Origin: Candidatus Gastranaerophilales bacterium | GTDB taxonomy: Bacteria > Cyanobacteriota > Vampirovibrionia > Gastranaerophilales > Gastranaerophilaceae | Direction of reading: 5' to 3' | Assembly (NCBI GenBank): GCA_944323285.1 | Contig: CALURV010000032.1 | Span: forward strand, 1-64,000 | Length of the DNA: 64,000 nt | Part shown: positions 16,483 to 26,452 of the stretch, piece after piece | Layout: each line of letters begins with the position of its first letter | Numbering within the stretch: the first letter of the stretch is position 1 | The notes under the pieces: model-generated | Databases searched by the model: none | The model's input: only the letters and a program-made list of their open reading frames with translations | What the model was told of the DNA's origin: nothing | Made by a program: the position numbers and the translations under genes

Positions 16483-17187
16483 TTAATATACCGGCATATC
16501 AATAGGTTTCAATAATTGAACCTGAATAGTTTCACCTTGGTTTAAATTAATATCTTTACCTTTTTTAAATACATCAGCGATAGCATCACCAACAAAATAA
16601 ATACCTGCAACAGGAGCACTAACTATAGCGGTTAAAGGAGCTAAAACGTATTTGGGTGAACCATTCAACATTTCATCACCCTTCTCCCAAGCCCAAGTTG
16701 TTGGTTTTACCACAATATTTTTTGTAGTTTGTGCAGTATTATATAATGCTGTCTGATAATTAGTTTTAGAACTTAATGCCCCATCATAAGTTACATTAGG
16801 ATTATTACAAATACCGGCATAAAAAGGAACCTGTTTTCCTGTTGAGCTAACAATATGGTCAAAATACAAACGAATCATACCGCCCTTATACAGCCTTGCA
16901 GGCTTTTCCAGTTCTTCTATTGAACCTCTTATAACACTGCCTTGCGGTATTACAACAATATTATTAACCTTTACATTATCAACAACCATTAAATCAAATT
17001 GGTCACCTAATTCCATGTTCAAAGAATTTAACGGATCTAATAACTTTAGCTTTATTACAGTTCCTTCAGGAACTCTTTTTGTTTTAACATTTGCATTTAT
17101 TTGTTTATTAACAACTGCTAAAGAAGCTTGAAAATTAAATGTTATCATACAAATTGTTATTATTAATAAAGAAAATATTTTTTTCAT
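16483..17187 (-). CDS. Exported hypothetical protein
   Basis: 234 residues. A clear signal peptide (IFSLLIITICMITFNFQASLA) is followed by a beta-rich region: RVPEGTVIKLKLLDPLNSLN, ELGDQFDLMVVDNV, VIPQGSVIRGSIEEL. The strand pattern suggests a periplasmic SH3- or TrbI-like fold. GEMI/GGMIRLYFDHI-type text recalls TrbI/VirB10 C-domains (G-R-L-x-F-x-x-L) but the match is weak. AGGA lies before the ATG. Confidence 0.75.
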   Translation of the reverse strand: MKKIFSLLIITICMITFNFQASLAVVNKQINANVKTKRVPEGTVIKLKLLDPLNSLNMELGDQFDLMVVDNVKVNNIVVIPQGSVIRGSIEELEKPARLYKGGMIRLYFDHIVSSTGKQVPFYAGICNNPNVTYDGALSSKTNYQTALYNTAQTTKNIVVKPTTWAWEKGDEMLNGSPKYVLAPLTAIVSAPVAGIYFVGDAIADVFKKGKDINLNQGETIQVQLLKPIDMPVY

Positions 17188-17199
17188 AGTTTATATCCT

Positions 17200-18030
17200 T
17201 TAATTTATATCTGATATTGAAATTTTACCAAATTTTGCAGATAAGTCATCTATATGATGAATTATATACATAAAAGGTTCAGCATCTTTATCATTTAAAT
17301 CTATTAAAGCACCCCATTCTGTTCTGCCGTGGTGAGCTGCTATCATTTTCGCAACATCTTTGAACCCATTATTCATACAAATTGAAAATCCCCACTGAGA
17401 GTGAGTTCTCCAATCTTTTCTAAATTCTTCATTATACTCAATTAACCCTGTTTGTAAATCAACATTATATTCAAATATTTTCCCGAAATCATGAAGTATA
17501 CAAGCTGCATAAACTATATCAGAATCTATCTTATTATTACATTTTGAAAGAATAGTTTTTGCTATATCCAAACATTCATAAGTATGTTGAAGTAAACCTC
17601 CAATATAATTATGATGCATTAATTTAGCAGCAGGTGCTGTTTTAAATTCTTTTTCATACTCAAATAACAGAGAAGAAACAAACTCCGCTAATTTTTTATC
17701 CTTTATTTCTTCTACAAAAGAGGTTATTTTTTCAAATAATTCATCTTTTTGTGAATCATCAAGACCTAACTTTGCTTCTTTTACCAATGATAAATCAGAA
17801 ACTAAGCAATTATTATATTTTTCATTATATGTTCCTGCATTAATTTTTATAACATTATTTGTTCTAAATAGTTTTGAATCAAGTCTATTTAAAGTTTCTT
17901 CCCATAAAATACAATTTAATACAGAAGAATCATCTATATTTCTAACTTGAAGTTTGCCCATTTTTGAGCCTGCTTTAGTATCTCCTATTGCAAAAGTTAT
18001 AACTTCATATTCCGAATTTAAATCTAACAT
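17200..18030 (-). CDS. YhaM-like 3'-5' exonuclease (OB fold plus HD domain)
   Basis: 276 residues. The N-terminal OB-fold (residues 1 to about 85, EVITFAIGDTKAGSK) precedes an HD domain with LLQHTYECLDIAK, ACILHDFGKI and IAAHHGRTEWGAL. This order is that of YhaM/CBF1, an RNA/DNA 3'-5' exonuclease. It is slightly shorter than YhaM (about 310). GGAAGGT precedes the ATG. It lies between the formyltransferase and an exported protein on the same strand. Confidence 0.85.
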   Translation of the reverse strand: MLDLNSEYEVITFAIGDTKAGSKMGKLQVRNIDDSSVLNCILWEETLNRLDSKLFRTNNVIKINAGTYNEKYNNCLVSDLSLVKEAKLGLDDSQKDELFEKITSFVEEIKDKKLAEFVSSLLFEYEKEFKTAPAAKLMHHNYIGGLLQHTYECLDIAKTILSKCNNKIDSDIVYAACILHDFGKIFEYNVDLQTGLIEYNEEFRKDWRTHSQWGFSICMNNGFKDVAKMIAAHHGRTEWGALIDLNDKDAEPFMYIIHHIDDLSAKFGKISISDIN

Positions 18031-18070
18031 TTATACCTTCCATTTTTTATAAATTATATCATTAAAAAGA

Positions 18071-19021
18071 CTAAAGTACTTTAGAATTTATTTTTATAAA
18101 GTATTTTATATAAAATTTAGTAAATAAACTCAATATAGGTCTTTTTAGTTTTAAACCCGAAAATTCTATTACTCTATTGTCTTTACAAACAATAAATATC
18201 GAATTTTTTGATTTTTTTATTATTGTAGAAGGTGATAGTTTTGATATTTCAGAACATACTTTAAATTTTTCAAAAGTAAAAAATTCATTATTATAAGCGA
18301 TATGACAATTAATCCATGGTGTTAGAGCTCTTATTTTTCTTGTAATCTGAGAAGAATCCTCTTTTTTAAAGTTAAGAATAGATTCTTTTAAAGAAATATG
18401 AGATTGATAAGAAGAATCTTCTTCATTTTGATTAATTGGTATTTGAATTTTTGCACTATATGAATTTAACAAATCAATAACAGATTTTCTTGCAAGTTCA
18501 CAGCATTTAAGTTTAAGACTAAGACCTGTTTCATCTTCTGATATGTCTGTTTGAATTTGATATAGAATTGCGCCTTTATCAAAATATTCATTCATTAAAT
18601 GAAAGGTAATACCACTTTGTTTCTCATTATTAAGAATTACTTGAATATAAGGGTTTGGACCTCTATATTTAGGAAGCAAAGAAGGATGTACATTTATGCA
18701 AGCAACTTTTGGAGAATTAATAGTTTCAATTGTAAATTTTTCGCTCCATGACCCAACTAAAATAATATCAGCATTAAGTTTTTTCACTTCTTCTCTAAAT
18801 TTTTTACTGTTTACACTTTTTGCTTTTATATCATATAAACCCAAAGACCTAATAAACACCTTATTTACAGAAGGAAAAATATAATCATAAATAAATCTTT
18901 TTAATGGATTATAAATAACATTTTCATGCCTGAAAACACCTACTATTTGATGTTCTGAAGCCATTATCCCGGCAACAAGGGAATCAAACATTTCTCCATA
19001 ACCGACAACAATAATTTTCAT
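18071..19021 (-). CDS. Formyltransferase (Fmt/ArnA-like)
   Basis: About 316 residues from the ATG at 19021 (KIIVVGYGEMFDSLV). The 10-formyl-THF-dependent core has INVHPSLLPKYRGPNPY and ITFHLMNEYFDKGAIL. A C-terminal OB-like part follows (RALTPWINCHIAY). It resembles methionyl-tRNA formyltransferase, but SLLPKYRGPNPY and the low resemblance elsewhere leave a sugar or other formyltransferase possible. No def gene is next to it. Confidence 0.8.
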   Translation of the reverse strand: MKIIVVGYGEMFDSLVAGIMASEHQIVGVFRHENVIYNPLKRFIYDYIFPSVNKVFIRSLGLYDIKAKSVNSKKFREEVKKLNADIILVGSWSEKFTIETINSPKVACINVHPSLLPKYRGPNPYIQVILNNEKQSGITFHLMNEYFDKGAILYQIQTDISEDETGLSLKLKCCELARKSVIDLLNSYSAKIQIPINQNEEDSSYQSHISLKESILNFKKEDSSQITRKIRALTPWINCHIAYNNEFFTFEKFKVCSEISKLSPSTIIKKSKNSIFIVCKDNRVIEFSGLKLKRPILSLFTKFYIKYFIKINSKVL

Positions 19022-19126
19022 AATAAAAATAATATTTGATTTAAAATAAAAAAGCAAAATATAAAAATAAAAAATAAATAATGTAAATTAAGTATTCGTT
19101 TTTGTAATAAAAAAGTTTAAAATAGT

Positions 19127-19154
19127 TTTACAAAGGTTTACTTTCTACTAGAAT
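19127..19154 (+). promoter_or_regulatory. Probable promoter
   Basis: TTTACA (19127-19132), 16 bases, TAGAAT (19149-19154), 25 bases before the TTG start at 19180. The spacer and downstream DNA hold an ACTTTCT/AGAAAGT inverted pair. Confidence 0.4.
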
Positions 19155-19179
19155 AATAATAAGAAAGTGCAGGAAATAT

Positions 19180-19806
19180 TTGAGTAATTTTGATGATATA
19201 GAAACAACAGCAAGAAAATCATCTGTTATACAAGAGAGAATGAGTCTTGTATCAAGTCATATGTACAAGCAATTTCTTGAATATCAACAATCAAATGCAA
19301 ATACTGCAATTTTATTTGATAAAATGGTTGAAAATATGTCGTTAACCGTTGAATATTTAAAACAATCATTTACTTCAAGAGGAATTCCATCTGAAAATAT
19401 ATATTATGAATATGATAAACAAAGACATATAGCTCTTTTAAATATATTATGGCATTCAATAAGTTTTGTATCCAATATGAAAGATAAACCTAAAGCCCTG
19501 CATAGAGAAAAAGATTCACCGTTATTTACAGGAAGAATTATTGCAATAAAAGGAACTATTCCTGAACTTGTGCACGGATATAATGAAGAAATAGAACAAA
19601 AACTTTTAGATATGGAAGTATCCTCATTATATGTACCAGCAGATAAGAATGCAAAAGCAATAATAAAAATAAGACATTTGGGAAATCAAGAATTTTATAT
19701 AAATCAAATGGAAGCCCCAAGAGAATTTTTACTCAAAGTAATAGAAACTATTTGCGGCGGCGGAAATTACCATAAAGAAGGCTCAAGAGTTACAATAAGT
19801 ATATAA
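19180..19806 (+). CDS. Hypothetical cytoplasmic protein
   Basis: 208 residues from TTG 19180, with AGGA six bases upstream. No signal peptide. The N-terminal half is helical (SVIQERMSLVSSHMYKQFLE); the C-terminal half looks like strands, with TGRIIAIKGTIPELVHG and AIIKIRHLGNQEFYINQ. Not recognised. It stands alone between divergent and convergent neighbours. Confidence 0.7.
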   Translation: MSNFDDIETTARKSSVIQERMSLVSSHMYKQFLEYQQSNANTAILFDKMVENMSLTVEYLKQSFTSRGIPSENIYYEYDKQRHIALLNILWHSISFVSNMKDKPKALHREKDSPLFTGRIIAIKGTIPELVHGYNEEIEQKLLDMEVSSLYVPADKNAKAIIKIRHLGNQEFYINQMEAPREFLLKVIETICGGGNYHKEGSRVTISI

Positions 19807-19817
19807 TATTTTATAAA

Positions 19818-21164
19818 TTATATTTTTCTTATTTTCTTTAAATTTCTAATCAAACTAATTTTATAACCTGCATATAAAACAATAGAAGCAGCAATCCAGG
19901 CAACAGGTGAGGCAAGACATATTCCAAAGAAACCAAGTGGCGAAACTAAAATAAAAGCAGCTAAAACTCTCATTATAAGTTCTGCCAATCCAGAGAATAA
20001 AGGCGCCATTACATTCCCCATTCCTTGAAGAATATTCCTGTATAAAAGAAGCATACCTAAAAAGAAGAAGAAAATTATAATCACATGTAAATACTGCATA
20101 GCAAGTCTAATAACTTCTTCATTCGGAACATCCATAAATAAACCTACAACAAATTCACCGCAGGTTAAAATAAATACGGCACAAAGCACACTTATTATGA
20201 AAATAATAAAAATACCGGCTCTTGCTCCATCTCTTATTCTTGACATCTTTTTCGCGCCGAAATTCTGCGCTGTATATGTAGCAACAGCAGCACCTAAGGC
20301 TAACAATGACTGTGAAGCAAGTTGATCAACTCTTACCGCTGTTGTATATGCAGCAATTGCAATTGAACCTAAACCGTTTAATACATATTGAACAGCTATT
20401 ATACCAAGAGTTAAAACAGACATTTGAAAACCCATTGGAATACCTATTCTTAAATGCTCGTATAAAAATTTCCTATCAACAAACCAATCAACTTTTCTTA
20501 ATCTTAAAATAGGGAATCTTGCAAACATAAATATTAAGCAAAGAATAGTAGAAACAGCCTGTGAAACAACAGTTGCCCAAGCAGCTCCTTTAACTCCCAT
20601 ATGAAATTTCAATATAAATATCAAATCAAGGAAAATGTTTAATACAGAAGCAAAAATTAAAAAATAAAGAGGTGTTTTACTATCACCTAATGCTCTTATT
20701 ACATTTGAAGAATAATTATAAAATACAGTAGCTATTATTCCAACAAACATAATAAAAAGATATTCATCAGAAAGCTGAATTATATCATTCGGTGTTCTTA
20801 AAAAAGCAAGCATTTGATTTGTAAATGGAGCCGAAACCAATGTCATTACAACAGTTAATAAAAAAGACAGAATAAACCCTGATGTAACCGATTTTCTTAC
20901 AAGTTCGTAATCTCTTGCACCAAATTTCTGAGCAGTAACAACAGCAAATCCCTGAGTAGAAGCAAAAATAAAACTTATAACAAGAAAAATCATAGGCCCT
21001 GTTGCACCAACTGCAGCTAATGCATTTAAGCCAATAGTCCTTCCAACAATAAGAGTATCCACCAAACTATATATTTGCTGAAACAGATTTCCTAAAAAAA
21101 TAGGAATCATAAATAAAATTATTAATTTTAACGGATTTCCCGATGTTAGTTCTTTTGTTGCCAT
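19818..21164 (-). CDS. MATE family efflux transporter
   Basis: 448 residues, about 12 membrane spans. The family signatures are visible: IPIFLGNLFQQIYSLVDTLI at the start, NALAAVGATGPMIF, VIRALGDSKTPLY, GVKGAAWATVVSQ and the second-half NILQGMGNVMAP. It should export drugs or metabolites using a Na+ or H+ gradient. It stands alone and no regulator is adjacent. Confidence 0.92.
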   Translation of the reverse strand: MATKELTSGNPLKLIILFMIPIFLGNLFQQIYSLVDTLIVGRTIGLNALAAVGATGPMIFLVISFIFASTQGFAVVTAQKFGARDYELVRKSVTSGFILSFLLTVVMTLVSAPFTNQMLAFLRTPNDIIQLSDEYLFIMFVGIIATVFYNYSSNVIRALGDSKTPLYFLIFASVLNIFLDLIFILKFHMGVKGAAWATVVSQAVSTILCLIFMFARFPILRLRKVDWFVDRKFLYEHLRIGIPMGFQMSVLTLGIIAVQYVLNGLGSIAIAAYTTAVRVDQLASQSLLALGAAVATYTAQNFGAKKMSRIRDGARAGIFIIFIISVLCAVFILTCGEFVVGLFMDVPNEEVIRLAMQYLHVIIIFFFFLGMLLLYRNILQGMGNVMAPLFSGLAELIMRVLAAFILVSPLGFFGICLASPVAWIAASIVLYAGYKISLIRNLKKIRKI

Positions 21165-21231
21165 ATATTTTTTCGACTAATGTATTTTCTTATTTAATTT
21201 TATATTATTCAATAATACTATAGAATAATTT

Positions 21232-22497
21232 TTATAATTTATCAGGAGAAACAATATACCCTGCAACAGCACTGGCTGCAGCAATATAAGGGGAAGCCAA
21301 ATAAACTTCACTCTTAACATGCCCCATACGGCCTACAAAGTTTCTGTTTGTAGTAGAAATAGCCCGTTCTCCTTCAGCTAAAATACCGCAATGTCCGCCA
21401 AGACAAGGACCGCAGGTAGGAGTTGAAACAGCTCCGCCTGCTTCAATTATTGTTTGAATGTAACCCATTTTTATTGCTTCTAAATATATCTGTTGTGTTG
21501 CAGGAAATACAATTAACCTTACATCTTTATGAACTTTTCTTCCTTTTAATATTTCAGCAGCAGCTTTTATATCGGACAATCTTCCGTTTGTGCAGCTTCC
21601 AATAACAGCCTGATCAATTTTTACATTGCCAGCTTCTGATACAGGCTTTGTATTTTCAGGCAAATGAGGAAATGCAACAACAGGTTCAATTTCTTCAACA
21701 TTATAAACTATAACTTTTTCATATTGAGCATCTTTATCACTTTCATAAAACTTATAAGGTCTTATACTCCTGTTTTTTAAATATTCTTTTGTAATATCAT
21801 CAGGAGGAATAATACCGTTTTTAGCCCCTGCTTCAATAGCCATATTGCAAATAGTAAACCTGCCGTCCATAGAGAGTTTACTAATAGCAGAACCTGTTAT
21901 TTCAAGAGTTTTATATAAAGCGCCGTCAACACCAATATCGCCTATTAAGTATAAAATCAAATCCTTTGCCGTTACCCATTTATTTAATTTACCGTTAAAC
22001 TCAACCTTAATAGCAGAAGGAACCTTTAACCAAGTTTCACCTGAAGCCATAGCACAAGCAATATCAGTAGAGCCCATACCTGTTGAAAAAGCACCTAAAG
22101 CGCCATAAGTACAAGTATGAGAGTCAGCTCCTATAACAATATCACCAGCAGTAACAATTCCATTATCAGGAAGAAGTGCATGTTCAATTCCCATCCTGCC
22201 TACTTCAAAGAAATGTTCAAGATTTTGTTCCTTTGCAAATTCTCTTATTTGTTTTACCTGCTGAGCTGATTTTATATCTCTATTCGGAACAAAATGATCA
22301 GGAACAAAAACGACTCTTGATTTATCAAAAACTTTATTAACGCCTATTTTTTTAAACTCATTAACAGCAACTGGCCCTGTTATATCATTTGCAAGTGTAA
22401 TATCAACCTTAGCTGTTATTAATTGTCCGGGTTTAACTTCTTTTAAACCTGCATGGTCCGCTAAAATTTTTTCGGTTATATTCATCGGTCTTGACAT
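21232..22497 (-). CDS. leuC: 3-isopropylmalate dehydratase large subunit
   Basis: 421 residues from ATG 22497. The longer GTG frame at 22512 overlaps the GAGGA ribosome site, so it is rejected. The [4Fe-4S] cysteines are in GSCTNGR and [23 protein letters not shown] and [16 protein letters not shown] are family motifs. The short length is the archaeal/HACN-type. It should act in leucine synthesis with LeuD; no leuD is in the window, so a homoaconitase-like substrate cannot be excluded. Confidence 0.88.
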   Translation of the reverse strand: MSRPMNITEKILADHAGLKEVKPGQLITAKVDITLANDITGPVAVNEFKKIGVNKVFDKSRVVFVPDHFVPNRDIKSAQQVKQIREFAKEQNLEHFFEVGRMGIEHALLPDNGIVTAGDIVIGADSHTCTYGALGAFSTGMGSTDIACAMASGETWLKVPSAIKVEFNGKLNKWVTAKDLILYLIGDIGVDGALYKTLEITGSAISKLSMDGRFTICNMAIEAGAKNGIIPPDDITKEYLKNRSIRPYKFYESDKDAQYEKVIVYNVEEIEPVVAFPHLPENTKPVSEAGNVKIDQAVIGSCTNGRLSDIKAAAEILKGRKVHKDVRLIVFPATQQIYLEAIKMGYIQTIIEAGGAVSTPTCGPCLGGHCGILAEGERAISTTNRNFVGRMGHVKSEVYLASPYIAAASAVAGYIVSPDKL

Positions 22498-22573
22498 AAT
22501 AAAAATCCTCACAAAAAACTATTTAAATGATATTATAAAAAATAGAAAAAAAAAAGAACAAACTGGAGAGAAC

Positions 22574-23629
22574 ATGCCCATAAAAGAATTTAGAACCCCA
22601 ATAAGTAATAAACCAGTATTAATAGGCCCTGATAGCAATACTGATAATATTATTTTTGCAATAGAGTCAAGCTGTGATGAGACAGCAGCTGCTATAGTAA
22701 AAAACGGAAGAGAAGTTCTCTCAAATGTAGTAGCATCACAAATAAAAACCCATATAGAGTTTGGCGGAGTAGTACCTGAAGTTGCAGCAAGAGAACACTT
22801 AGAAGCAATAAATGTAGTAATAGCACAAGCATTTGAACAAGCAGGATTAACTCCTGACAATATAACAGCATTTGCAGCAACAGTAGGCCCAGGTTTGGTT
22901 GGTTCCTTACTAGTAGGAATGAATGCAGGTAAAGCACTTGCAATAGCGAACGATAAACCCTTTATTGGTGTAAATCACTTAAATGCACATGTATGTGCAA
23001 ATTATCTAAATACAGATTTGAAACCGCCATTTGTTGCCTTATTAATAAGCGGTGGGCATACCCAAATTATAGAAGTTAAAAGCTGGCTTGAACAAAAAAT
23101 AATAGGTGAAACTATTGATGATGCAATAGGTGAAGCCTATGATAAAGTAGCAAGATTAATAGGACTCCCCTACCCAGGCGGAGTAAACTTGGATAAATTA
23201 GCACAAACAGGTAATCCATTTGCATTCAAACTTCCTGAAGCAAAATTGCATAATGAATTCGATTTCAGCTTTTCAGGCTTAAAAACAGCATCACTACAGT
23301 TAATACAAAAGTTAAAAAAAGAATATAATGAACTTCCAAAAGCAGATATTGCAGCAAGTTTTCAAGAGAATGTAACTTCAACCTTATTTAAGAAAACAAA
23401 AAAAGCAGCAGATAACATAAATGCAAAAACCATAGCATTAGCCGGCGGAGTTGCAGCAAATTCTGAGATAAGAAAAAAATTCTTTGCTCTTTCTAATCAA
23501 GGATACAAAATATATGCACCGGAAATGAAGTACTGCACAGATAATGCCTCAATGATAGCATCAAGTGCTTATTTTCTGGCAAATACTACAGACTCTTTAG
23601 AAGTAGAGGTATTTTCAAGAATGCAATAA
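22574..23629 (+). CDS. tsaD: tRNA threonylcarbamoyladenosine transferase
   Basis: 351 residues. AIESSCDETAAAIV, VVPEVAAREH, GVNHLNAHV (metal-binding histidines) and ISGGHTQIIEV identify TsaD/Kae1, which completes t6A37 on ANN-decoding tRNAs together with TsaB and TsaE. An N-terminal extension of about 25 residues precedes the usual start; GGAGAG just before the ATG supports it. The gene ends directly before a hairpin cluster. Confidence 0.95.
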   Translation: MPIKEFRTPISNKPVLIGPDSNTDNIIFAIESSCDETAAAIVKNGREVLSNVVASQIKTHIEFGGVVPEVAAREHLEAINVVIAQAFEQAGLTPDNITAFAATVGPGLVGSLLVGMNAGKALAIANDKPFIGVNHLNAHVCANYLNTDLKPPFVALLISGGHTQIIEVKSWLEQKIIGETIDDAIGEAYDKVARLIGLPYPGGVNLDKLAQTGNPFAFKLPEAKLHNEFDFSFSGLKTASLQLIQKLKKEYNELPKADIAASFQENVTSTLFKKTKKAADNINAKTIALAGGVAANSEIRKKFFALSNQGYKIYAPEMKYCTDNASMIASSAYFLANTTDSLEVEVFSRMQ

Positions 23630-23630
23630 A

Positions 23631-23712
23631 AAAGCCGCTTAATGCTGCGGCCAGTTTGGATTTTATCCAAATCTCCTCTCCCTAATAGTCTTTTGACTAA
23701 ACTTTTTATTTA
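23631..23712. terminator. Three-hairpin cluster, minus-strand terminator and possible small RNA
   Basis: Hairpins GCCGC/GCGGC (23634-23651), TTTGGAT/ATCCAAA (23655-23671) and TAGTC/GACTA (23686-23699) follow the tsaD stop. On the minus strand the GCCGC hairpin runs into six T, a good intrinsic terminator, yet no minus-strand gene lies upstream. On the plus strand the last hairpin is followed by a T-rich tail, and an unpaired TCTCCTCTCCCTAA lies between the second and third. It may end tsaD, end an antisense RNA, or both. Confidence 0.5.
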
Positions 23713-23842
23713 TTATAATTAACTATAATTACCGAACTCAAATTATTTATTATTAAAGCATTATTTTTTTTGTTTGTATATAAGGAATTCAAACTTTTTT
23801 TTAAAAAATTGTTAACGATACACTCAACAGTCAATAATAGTA

Positions 23843-23885
23843 ACGTATTTGTTGCCTATACGTATTTGTTAAATATCTTAACAAT
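23843..23885 (+). promoter_or_regulatory. Direct repeats and palindrome at the GH57 promoter
   Basis: ACGTATTTGTT occurs at 23843 and 23860, 17 bases apart. The second copy runs into a palindrome TTGTTAA-N5-TTAACAA (23866-23884). The palindrome overlaps a possible -35 (TTAACA, 23878), which is followed after 16 bases by TAAAAT. A repressor or activator of the glucan enzyme could bind here; no regulator gene is adjacent. The remaining 23713-23842 shows nothing else. Confidence 0.4.
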
Positions 23886-23963
23886 TAAAAAACCCTCTGT
23901 AAAATAATATAGTTGTATAGTTAAGCTAAAAATGATATTATCATAATTAGTTGGAATAAAAAT

Positions 23964-26213
23964 ATGCAAAAAGAATTATCAGTAGCATTTGTATGGCATT
24001 TTCACCAGCCAAACTACCAAACCCAGCCAAACGGCATTAGATTAATGCCTTGGGCAAGATTGCATGCAATAAAAGATTACCTTGATATGCTTATTATCTT
24101 GGATAAATTTCCAAACATTAAACTAAATTTTAGTCTTGTCCCTGCCCTATTAGATGCAATTGAAGATTACGCAAATAAAGACGGACACGATATCCATTCA
24201 AAACTCACGATTACAGATATAAAAGAATTAACCGATGATGATAAATTATACATATTAAATTATTTTTTTGATGCAAATTATGAAAATTTGATATCAAAAA
24301 ACAAAAGATTTAATGAATTATATCTAAAAAGGTACAATCAAGAAGAAATAAGTATAAATGATTTTACAGACCAAGAATATGCAGATATAATGATGTTATT
24401 TAATCTTGTATGGTTTGACCCTATATGGAAAAAAACATATCCTGAATTAAAACGATTTGAAGAAAAAGGAAAAAACTATACTCTTAAAGACAGAAAAGCG
24501 TTAATTGAATTAAACAGAAAAATAATAAGACAAATCATTCCGACATTTAAAAAATATCAAGATGAAGGAAGAATTGAAATTTTAACAAGTCCGTATAATC
24601 ATCCTATACTGCCAATATTAATAAATCCTAATGATTTGAAAGTACCATCTTTAAAATATCCTCTTCCTGATTGCAAAATAGCATTAACGATTGATGCTAA
24701 AGAACAAATAAAATTAGCTTTAGATAAAATAGAAGAAGTATTCGGGAAAAGGCCTAAAGGAATATGGCCAAGCGAACATTGTATAAGCCAGAAGACTATG
24801 GATGTACTTGCAAATCTCAACATAGAATGGGTAATAACAGATGAAAGTGTTTTATCTAATTCTATAAAAAAAGAATTTATAAGAGATTTCAGGGGTTGTT
24901 ATGAAGATCCTTATGATGTATGTTCCTTATATCAATATAAAACAAAGAGAGAAAAAGAAATAAATATACTCTTTAGAGATTCTGTCATTCCAAACTTAAT
25001 AGGTTTTGAATATTCTCACCATGACAGCACACTATGTGCAAATGATTTATTTGACAGAATAAAAACAGTACATGATAAATTAAAAAATTCACCGGATAAG
25101 AAACATATATTAACGATAGCGATGGACGGTGAAAACAGCTGGGATTCATATCCATTAGACGGAGCAGTATTTCTTGAAAGATTATATTCACTTATAAATG
25201 AAGACAAAAACATATCAACGGTTTTAATAAGTGATTTTGTAAAGAAAAATAAAAAAGTAGAAAAACCTTTAAAGAAAGTAACATCTGGCTCATGGGTAAA
25301 TCAGGAATTCCAATTATGGATAGCAGAGCCGACAAAAAATCTTGCTTGGCAATATCTGGTTCAAGCAAGGAATGATTTAAATGATGCCGAAAAATCAGGC
25401 AGATTAACAAAAGAACAAATAAAAGCTGCAAAAACAGAAATTTATATTGCAGAAGGTTCTGATTGGTTCTGGTGGTATGGAGAACCAAATAATTCAGGAC
25501 AAGATCATATTTTTGATTTTTTATACAGGGAACACTTAAAAAATGTTTATACAATAATAGAAAAACCAATTCCAAGTTATCTTGAAATGCCATTAATTTC
25601 ATTTATGGGTAAACCCTTAAGGAATCCGAGAAGAGAAATAACACCGTTAATAAATGGAATGATTAAAGATAATGATGAATGGTTATCGGCAGGTTGTATA
25701 GATATTCCTACAGGTCCTATATTACAGGAGAATAAACTATTTAACAGAATATATTTCGGAACGGATAAAAATAATTTATATATAAGATTTGATATTAATA
25801 AGTATCTTATGGACAGTAAAGAAAGTTTCAAAGAATATTTTTCAATATATGTTTATATAAAAGTTTATAACAATTCATTTGAAACAACATCTCCATCAAG
25901 AACAACAAACAAAACAGACAGTTTACTTCCCGTGCTTTTGGATGGATACACACATGAAGTTAAATTTGCACTTACAAGCAACAGAAAATATCCGCTACAA
26001 TTTTCAAAAGCAGTAAAAGAAGGATTATGGGAATTAAAATGGGGACATCATATAAAATATGTGCATAAAGAAATTTTTGAAGTATCAATTCCTTATGAGG
26101 ATTTAAATATAGAGCATGGTGAAAGTTTTGATTTCTTCTTTATAACTGGATGCAGCGGAGTTACAGAAGAAATTTATCCTAAAGATATTCCTTTAACTTT
26201 AAAAAGACCATAG
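23964..26213 (+). CDS. GH57 family glycoside hydrolase
   Basis: 749 residues. The GH57 barrel begins VAFVWHFHQPNYQTQP. The nucleophile is E271 in GIWPSEHCIS and the acid/base D388 in AMDGENSWD. From about 560 a beta-rich C-terminal domain follows (MPLISFMGKPLRNP), as in the larger GH57 enzymes of cyanobacteria. No signal peptide, so it probably acts on internal alpha-glucan (glycogen) as an amylase or 4-alpha-glucanotransferase; the exact activity is not resolved. Confidence 0.88.
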   Translation: MQKELSVAFVWHFHQPNYQTQPNGIRLMPWARLHAIKDYLDMLIILDKFPNIKLNFSLVPALLDAIEDYANKDGHDIHSKLTITDIKELTDDDKLYILNYFFDANYENLISKNKRFNELYLKRYNQEEISINDFTDQEYADIMMLFNLVWFDPIWKKTYPELKRFEEKGKNYTLKDRKALIELNRKIIRQIIPTFKKYQDEGRIEILTSPYNHPILPILINPNDLKVPSLKYPLPDCKIALTIDAKEQIKLALDKIEEVFGKRPKGIWPSEHCISQKTMDVLANLNIEWVITDESVLSNSIKKEFIRDFRGCYEDPYDVCSLYQYKTKREKEINILFRDSVIPNLIGFEYSHHDSTLCANDLFDRIKTVHDKLKNSPDKKHILTIAMDGENSWDSYPLDGAVFLERLYSLINEDKNISTVLISDFVKKNKKVEKPLKKVTSGSWVNQEFQLWIAEPTKNLAWQYLVQARNDLNDAEKSGRLTKEQIKAAKTEIYIAEGSDWFWWYGEPNNSGQDHIFDFLYREHLKNVYTIIEKPIPSYLEMPLISFMGKPLRNPRREITPLINGMIKDNDEWLSAGCIDIPTGPILQENKLFNRIYFGTDKNNLYIRFDINKYLMDSKESFKEYFSIYVYIKVYNNSFETTSPSRTTNKTDSLLPVLLDGYTHEVKFALTSNRKYPLQFSKAVKEGLWELKWGHHIKYVHKEIFEVSIPYEDLNIEHGESFDFFFITGCSGVTEEIYPKDIPLTLKRP

Positions 26214-26216
26214 AAT

Positions 26217-26288
26217 TTAATCTAGTATCGCACTTTGTTACCGAGTCATCCTCGTTAACGAAGTACTCACCTTTTGAAAATGCTACTC
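26217..26288 (+). repeat. Modular hairpin repeat, copy E (module 1 only)
   Basis: TTAATCTAGTATCGCACTTT through ACCTTTTGAAAATGCTACTC is kept, then the copy stops where module 2 would begin and an unrelated terminator-like hairpin follows. It lies three bases beyond the GH57 stop codon. Confidence 0.88.
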
Positions 26289-26316
26289 AAAAAAAACCCT
26301 TCTTTAATAAGAAGGG
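26289..26316 (-). terminator. Strong minus-strand intrinsic terminator
   Basis: CCCTTCTT and AAGAAGGG pair over TAAT. On the minus strand the stem is followed by eight T; on the plus strand it is followed by GATGAG. It would end a transcript coming from about 26320-26480 on the minus strand, where no gene is visible. The stretch 26320-26450 otherwise holds no supported feature. Confidence 0.65.
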
Positions 26317-26452
26317 GATGAGCACTAAGAATAAGCAATCAGAAGAGTTGAGGATTTACTTTTTTATAATAAATTATTTTCCTTTTGTATTCATTACACT
26401 TAATGACTATCTTTATTAGTTATACTTTTGTTTAAAAAAGCTTATATCTCAT

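Noticed and set aside
26318-26419. 34-codon frame beginning ATGAGCACT after the orphan terminator
   Set aside because: AAGGGG abuts the ATG without spacing, the product is unremarkable, and the AT-rich context makes chance likely.
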